NCBI RefSeq assembly: GCF_024300825.1 | Contig: NZ_CP101323.1 | Span: 3,472,001-3,536,000, forward strand | Source: Natronomonas gomsonensis | GTDB lineage: Archaea > Halobacteriota > Halobacteria > Halobacteriales > Haloarculaceae | Direction: 5' to 3' | DNA: 64,000 bases | Shown: positions 59,613 to 64,000 of the stretch, piece after piece | Layout: every line of letters starts with the position of its first letter | Position numbering within the stretch: the stretch's first letter is position 1 | Notes under the pieces: model-generated | What the model saw: only the letters and a program-made list of their open reading frames with translations | What the model was told of the DNA's origin: nothing | Databases searched by the model: none | Translations under genes and position numbers: made by a program

Positions 59613-60509
59613 ATGTGCAAGGTTAGTGTGGTTATACCAACATATAACCGAGCAGATGTTCTTCCCCGGGCAATTAGAAGTGTGCTCAATCAAACGTATA
59701 CTGACTACGAGATCGTTATTGTTGATGATGGCTCAACTGATGAAACAGAAAATGTAGTCCAATCTTTTAATAATGAAAAAATAAAGTATATAAATCATAA
59801 GACGAACAAGGGGCAAAATGTAGCTAGAAATACTGGAATAAAAAACGCTAATGGTGAATACATTTCATACTTAGATTCTGATGACATGTTTCTAGAAAAC
59901 CATTTACAAAAAGCCGTCAATATTCTTGATAACCTATCTGAAGAGTATGGGGGGGTACATACAGCTCGCGAGGATGTGATTAATGGTGACGTTGTAAGAC
60001 ATGAAGTGAAGGATGGCGAATTAACACTTGAGGAATTGTTTTCATCTGGCAATGCTTATAGGCACTTAGCAGGCTCTATATCACTTACTTATCGAAAAAA
60101 AATTATCAGGAGTATTGGACTACACGACGAAGATGTCATTCTTGGCACTGATTTAGACTTTTTTATTCAAATACTTGAAGAATACAAACTATATGGTATT
60201 AACGAACCACTAAGTCGAGTCTTTAGACAAAGTAATAGCGTGACTATGGATCCAGAGTACCTTATAGAAGGCCAGAAACAATTATTGGAGAAACATGGCG
60301 AGATATTCAATCCAGGGACAAAGGCGAGAAGGTTATATAATATCGGGCTAGGGTATGCGACAGTAGGAAACATGGCTGATGCCCGGAAATATTTCATAAA
60401 GAGTATCAAAACAGATCCAACGGAAATAGGGCCGATTTATCACTTGTTTGTATCAATACTCGGTAAGACTGCGTTTGATAAGTTCAATATGACTGATATT
60501 GAGGGATGA
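59613..60509 (+). CDS. Family 2 glycosyltransferase
   Basis: A 298-residue protein. VSVVIPTYNRADVLPRAIRSVLNQTYTDYEIVIVDDGSTD is the classic GT2 start and YLDSDDMFLENHL contains the DxD-like metal site. LGTDLDFFIQILEEYKLYGINEPLSRVFR is the acceptor side. The sugar is not known. It lies alone on the plus strand between two minus-strand genes, and is AT-rich like its neighbours. Confidence 0.9.
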   Translation: MCKVSVVIPTYNRADVLPRAIRSVLNQTYTDYEIVIVDDGSTDETENVVQSFNNEKIKYINHKTNKGQNVARNTGIKNANGEYISYLDSDDMFLENHLQKAVNILDNLSEEYGGVHTAREDVINGDVVRHEVKDGELTLEELFSSGNAYRHLAGSISLTYRKKIIRSIGLHDEDVILGTDLDFFIQILEEYKLYGINEPLSRVFRQSNSVTMDPEYLIEGQKQLLEKHGEIFNPGTKARRLYNIGLGYATVGNMADARKYFIKSIKTDPTEIGPIYHLFVSILGKTAFDKFNMTDIEG

Positions 60510-60525
60510 GTTGAATATAGTGCAT

Positions 60526-61689
60526 TTACACGCTATTTATGTTCCGTCCAATAATTATAAAATTAAGAACTAATAATACTGCCACGAAACCCATATCATT
60601 AGGCAAAATAACAAGAAAACAACAAAGAAAGATAAGACTCCATTGATATGTGTCTTTGCTGGTGATAACTGATTTAAATGCAGATATAAGTATAGCTATG
60701 AACATAAAAAGGCCTATAACACCTAATTCTACAAGAATAGACAAATACACGCTATGCGCGGTAATGCCAACCTCAAGAGGAAAATGACCACTCCCGATTC
60801 CGAATATTGGATTTTCAATAAACAGATGGTAACCCGATAACCAGATCTCTTGCCTATTACCTAAGTCGCCATCTTGAATCAGTTGTGGAACAGTCATAAT
60901 TCGAGATTGTATTTTTGGAGGTAAAAGTAACCAGCTGAAAATGGTGGTAATGCCAACTATGATAGATGAAACGTATTTATCTCTTTGATTATTGAGCTGA
61001 GATGTGGATATTCCCAGAATAGCTGCCATCACTACTGTTAAAACGACTATGGCTGTCCTTGATCCTGAAATAAATGCTGTCAAAATAGCGAAAAAGATGA
61101 AGATATAGTTAATAAATTTTTGGTATTCTGTAGTGAGGTTTGACCTGATTAAGTAATACGCGATAGGAACCCCAAGTACCACATGGCTTCCTAATTCATT
61201 CGGATTCAAACCAAATGGAGTTGCTCTTGAATAACTGGAAATGACGAAATAATCTACGATGGAGGCAGTCATAAGAATGAATACCCCTATTATATAAGAT
61301 TGAAAACCAAAATTCAATCTTCTTTCTGATCTATATACATCCCAAAAAGCGATGATAACACCAAATATGTATAGATATCGAACAATATCTTCCACAACTA
61401 GAGATATTTTGCTAGCCCAAATGATAGAAACGATAACCCATAGAGTGAATAAGAAGAATAGAATATGGAAAGTATCGGGCTTCCTTATGGATTTTTTTAA
61501 ATATATGGATATTAACCACGAGATACCTAACATGAGGCCAAAAAGCCAACCAATCGTAATGCTTGTTCCTACGTCTACTATAACGAGAGCATTTCGCCAT
61601 GGTAGCACAAAAAGGAATATCAGTGAAAAATAAAACGTAATATTTGTCCATATATCTATTCTGTTTGAGAAGTTATGGAAATGTGACAT
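60526..61689 (-). CDS. O-antigen ligase/polymerase-like membrane protein
   Basis: A 387-residue protein with about 11 hydrophobic segments. ATG 61689 is preferred over one 27 codons upstream. The large periplasmic-type loop contains NRQEIWLSGYHLFIENPIFGIGSGHFPLEVG, the signature region of the O-antigen ligase/WaaL-Wzy family (GxGxG...). It would polymerise or transfer glycan units outside the membrane. The order with flippase, glycosyltransferases and rml genes supports this. Confidence 0.82.
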   Translation of the reverse strand: MSHFHNFSNRIDIWTNITFYFSLIFLFVLPWRNALVIVDVGTSITIGWLFGLMLGISWLISIYLKKSIRKPDTFHILFFLFTLWVIVSIIWASKISLVVEDIVRYLYIFGVIIAFWDVYRSERRLNFGFQSYIIGVFILMTASIVDYFVISSYSRATPFGLNPNELGSHVVLGVPIAYYLIRSNLTTEYQKFINYIFIFFAILTAFISGSRTAIVVLTVVMAAILGISTSQLNNQRDKYVSSIIVGITTIFSWLLLPPKIQSRIMTVPQLIQDGDLGNRQEIWLSGYHLFIENPIFGIGSGHFPLEVGITAHSVYLSILVELGVIGLFMFIAILISAFKSVITSKDTYQWSLIFLCCFLVILPNDMGFVAVLLVLNFIIIGRNINSV

Positions 61690-61869
61690 ACTGGATTGGT
61701 GGGCTATACCGTAATTAACAGTATTGCGCCCACATAAACAATGCCCATTACCCCTGAGCCCCTCATCCAATCTGTATGTTCCCTATTCTCCTACGACGCG
61801 ATTAAGTTTTGTATAACAAGATTTCGACCCTATTCGTCTTGTTACTCCAAGATTTGACTGCAACCCATA

Positions 61870-62073
61870 TCAATCAAGATATCCAAGGGCTCTCAGCTGA
61901 CCTTCCGAGTGTTTTTGGTCTCGTTCTCCGGCGATATTGTCTTCGTCAACTGAGGCGGCTTCCGAGACGATGAAGGCAATGTATTCCTCAGTGGAGTCGA
62001 AAGCTGTCTCTTGAACCTGTCGCTCACAGCTAGCAATAACTTCATCTTCGAGTTTGATTGTAATCTCTTTCAT
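61870..62073 (-). CDS. Small ribbon-helix-helix-like protein
   Basis: A 67-residue protein: MKEITIKLEDEVIASCERQVQETAFDSTEEYIAFIVSEAASVDEDNIAGERDQKHSEGQLRALGYLD. The KEITIKLEDEVIASCERQVQE start is CopG-like, and the C-terminal RALGYLD motif is frequent in haloarchaeal proteins associated with glycan or nucleotidyl genes. Function not known. Divergent from the GT4 gene. Confidence 0.7.
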   Translation of the reverse strand: MKEITIKLEDEVIASCERQVQETAFDSTEEYIAFIVSEAASVDEDNIAGERDQKHSEGQLRALGYLD

Positions 62074-62173
62074 ACTGGACCATCTCCATAAAAACGCAAA
62101 TCACTGTTGGTCCTCTATTGATTCACCGTTCCTTAATCGAACGATTCATGCCCCAACATTAAGAAGACAACCT

Positions 62174-63301
62174 GTGACGTCCATCTGCGTACTCTCTACT
62201 GTCCATGGGCCGACGAACACTCGGGTGTTCCACAAAGAGGCAAAAGCAGCGTCTGCTGCAGGTTTCGACGTCTCTTACGTTGTTCACGATCCACCTGCTG
62301 AGCACGACTCTATTGTTAAATTCCATTCATTAGGAACTAGCCAGTCTCGAATGCAACGGTGGTCTCACCTTCCTCGTACATATAGAATCGCTCAGTCGCT
62401 CGACAGCGACATCTACCACTTTCATGATCCAGAACTCTTACCAGTCGGCATCTTACTTCAGACGACGACGGATGCCAGCGTAATCTATGACGCACATGAG
62501 GATTACGGATATAATGCCATTGAGTATCGTGAGTGGATTCCTACCGCGATCCGGCCGAGTATAGCTCGGTCGTTCCCCAAAATCCAGTCTGCATTTGCGA
62601 ACCGACTTGACATGGTTATCACTACAACGGAATCTATTGCGAAGCAGTTTCGGGAACTTGGTCATACGAATGTCGAAGTCATCCACAATTTCCCGAAGAC
62701 AAAAAATATCACAATTAGCGATTCTCCAGTTGAGCAATCGAAGGATATCACGCTTGTATATGTCGGGAGTTTTGAACACATTCACGGCCTAATTCCAATG
62801 CTGCAGCTGGTTGATGAACTCAACCAGCGTGATTATGAGGTCGAACTATGGATGCTTGGAACCTTCGCTGATGATAAAAATGAGGAACGTGCTGCACAAT
62901 TCATTGCGCAAAATAACCTCTCCGAAGCCGTCCAATTTTTTGGACGAATCCCGTACGAGGATATCTTCCCCTACCTTGCCGAAGCTGATATCGGTCTCTG
63001 TTTGGTAGATAAGGAACGTTGCGAGCACGCCTTGCCAACAAAAATATTTGAGTATATGTATTCGAAAACACCTGTACTAGCGACAGATGCCCACTCGATT
63101 CGGCCGTATGTGACCGATGATGTCGGTCGGAGAGTGTCTCAAACGAACCCAAGTGAACAGGCGGATGCCGTTCTAAATCTAGTATCCGATGATGAACAAC
63201 TTGAACAGATGGGTGAGCAGGGGCGGTCACTGGTCATGCAGAAGTACAATTGGGAGCAAGAGGCTCAACGGCTCATCGAGATTTACAACTCATTGATATA
63301 G
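62174..63301 (+). CDS. Family 4 glycosyltransferase
   Basis: A 375-residue GT-B protein starting at GTG 62174 (VTSICVLSTVHGPTNTRVFHKEAKAASAAG); the ATG at 62054 lies within the divergent promoter and gives unlikely residues. HFHDPELLPVGILLQ is the N-terminal domain; VGSFEHIHGL, FGRIPYEDIFPYLAEADIGLCL and LPTKIFEYMYSKTPVLATD (Glu-x7-Glu-like region) the donor-binding domain. It transfers a nucleotide-activated sugar in the cytoplasm. Its last bases overlap the next gene on the other strand. Confidence 0.9.
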   Translation: MTSICVLSTVHGPTNTRVFHKEAKAASAAGFDVSYVVHDPPAEHDSIVKFHSLGTSQSRMQRWSHLPRTYRIAQSLDSDIYHFHDPELLPVGILLQTTTDASVIYDAHEDYGYNAIEYREWIPTAIRPSIARSFPKIQSAFANRLDMVITTTESIAKQFRELGHTNVEVIHNFPKTKNITISDSPVEQSKDITLVYVGSFEHIHGLIPMLQLVDELNQRDYEVELWMLGTFADDKNEERAAQFIAQNNLSEAVQFFGRIPYEDIFPYLAEADIGLCLVDKERCEHALPTKIFEYMYSKTPVLATDAHSIRPYVTDDVGRRVSQTNPSEQADAVLNLVSDDEQLEQMGEQGRSLVMQKYNWEQEAQRLIEIYNSLI

Positions 63302-64000
63302 GAGTGCGTCAACAAAGAACTTCGCAGCCCAGTTCGGGTAGCGGAACCACATATACCGTTGCCAGACTGGGTGAGACCCCTTGATGCCACCATTGAGATC
63401 TGGGGATGAGCTGTCGATGATTTGGAATTTTTTCAAGTCCTCTATCGTAGTTTTGATGCTTCGCATATAGCGTTGATGTTGCTCAATTGAAGATAGTCGG
63501 GACCATACGATAACCATCTGTGCCTCCCCAGTCAGGCAACGGTAGCTACTGCTCTCCCAAGCTTCGTCATAGGTTGCCTTCAAGGAGCCGTCTGACTTCC
63601 AAGCTTCGTTCAGTATGTCTGAGGTTCTCTCTGCCGCATCGATGTAACGGTCGATGCCTAATAACAAACCACTCTCTAACAGCCCTCTTATTGTGTAAGC
63701 AATCGTATGGAGATAGGGTATCTCTCTTGGGGAGAAGCCAGCGTGCTTGAACCAACCGTTTTCCGCCTGTTGAGACAGAACCCAATCTAAGTGAGCTTTT
63801 GCGGCAGAGCGGTAACGCTCTTTTGAAATAATTTGGCTGGCCTCGATCAACGCCCAAGCAACACGTGAGCAGTAGACGTGTCGTTCACCACGATAATCGT
63901 ATTTGTCCCAGTATCCGTTTTTATGTTGAACAGAAGTCAACCAATCTGCCGCACTTGATGCTGCTCGACGGAAGGCCACATCCGATGTCTCCCTGTACGC
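63290..64000 (-). CDS. Partial alpha/alpha-toroid protein near the glycan cluster
   Basis: The visible 236 residues are the C-terminal part of a gene whose start lies beyond the right edge. Repeated helix pairs with W and G (AADWLTSVQHKNGYWDKYDYRG, AHLDWVLSQQAENGWFKHAGF, YLHTIAYTIRGLLESG) look like a six-hairpin or terpenoid-cyclase-like toroid, often called prenyltransferase-like in glycan clusters. A role in sugar processing is inferred. It overlaps the GT4 stop by 12 bases. Confidence 0.6.
   Translation of the reverse strand, partial: AYRETSDVAFRRAASSAADWLTSVQHKNGYWDKYDYRGERHVYCSRVAWALIEASQIISKERYRSAAKAHLDWVLSQQAENGWFKHAGFSPREIPYLHTIAYTIRGLLESGLLLGIDRYIDAAERTSDILNEAWKSDGSLKATYDEAWESSSYRCLTGEAQMVIVWSRLSSIEQHQRYMRSIKTTIEDLKKFQIIDSSSPDLNGGIKGSHPVWQRYMWFRYPNWAAKFFVDALLYQ

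Overview
The window is from a haloarchaeon (class Halobacteria). The proteins are strongly acidic and GC-rich in codon use. It carries archaeal or haloarchaeal hallmark families: a TFB general transcription factor, a CetZ tubulin, HalOD1 domains, TrmB-type and DUF7344-type winged helices, Tat-exported lipoproteins with a lipobox, Orc1/Cdc6 and IS1341/IS605/IS6-type elements. Starts often sit about 25-30 bases after a TATA-like box with no Shine-Dalgarno, as expected for leaderless archaeal mRNAs. I ran no searches; family names come from motifs read by eye.

Layout. 1-2.9 kb: end of a surface protein, a membrane protein, a CPBP protease and a rhodanese. 2.9-12.6 kb: a sensory and regulatory patch (three TrmB paralogues, two HalOD1 proteins, two DUF7344 regulators, CetZ) broken up by two solo tnpB elements. 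One of these lies inside a DUF7344 gene, and the empty site can be rebuilt to the base. 12.8-18.3 kb: hydrolase, universal stress protein, a P1B-4 type metal ATPase, a zinc protein and a methyltransferase. 18.4-19.1 kb: an intact IS6-type element with 8-base target duplications. 19.1-24.0 kb: membrane proteins, lipoproteins and an enoyl-CoA hydratase.

24-36 kb is the most unusual stretch. A 451-base inverted-repeat element precedes a 1359-residue STAND-like NTPase with fifteen 40-residue TPRs. A nucleotidyltransferase-like pair follows. After that comes a long minus-strand locus in which a TROVE/Ro60-family protein (31275-32804) is embedded in an array of nine tRNA genes (Gln, Asp, Pro, Ser, Glu, Met, Glu, Arg, Gly). 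The array also holds two tRNA-like RNAs without a normal body plan. The Arg tRNA carries a 57-base two-hairpin insertion between its D and anticodon arms. This resembles in logic the bacterial Ro (Rsr) loci that encode tRNA-like Y RNAs, and it is my main candidate for an undescribed system.

36-47 kb is a mobile-gene zone: an archaeal ATPase with a 22-base operator-like palindrome, an IS605 element with tnpA and tnpB, HicBA, a TumE-type pair, a UPF0175/PIN pair, remnants of other toxin pairs, a SWIM protein and a VirD4/TraD-like protein without a P-loop. 47-52.4 kb looks like a replication origin: an orphan TFB, an intact orc1/cdc6, two further orc1 remnants, nine ORB-like repeats, and a second repeat family placed as inward-facing pairs around orc1. 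A separate palindrome (TTAACCAAC-N13/14-GTTGGTTAA) occurs three times between 43 and 49 kb. The locus is therefore a secondary replicon or an integrated plasmid.

52.4-64 kb is a surface-glycan cluster: dTDP-rhamnose synthesis (rmlB, rmlD, rmlA, rmlC), a flippase, an O-antigen-ligase-like polymerase, glycosyltransferases and an FkbM methyltransferase. Its middle part (56.1-61.8 kb) is visibly AT-richer than the rest, which suggests transfer.
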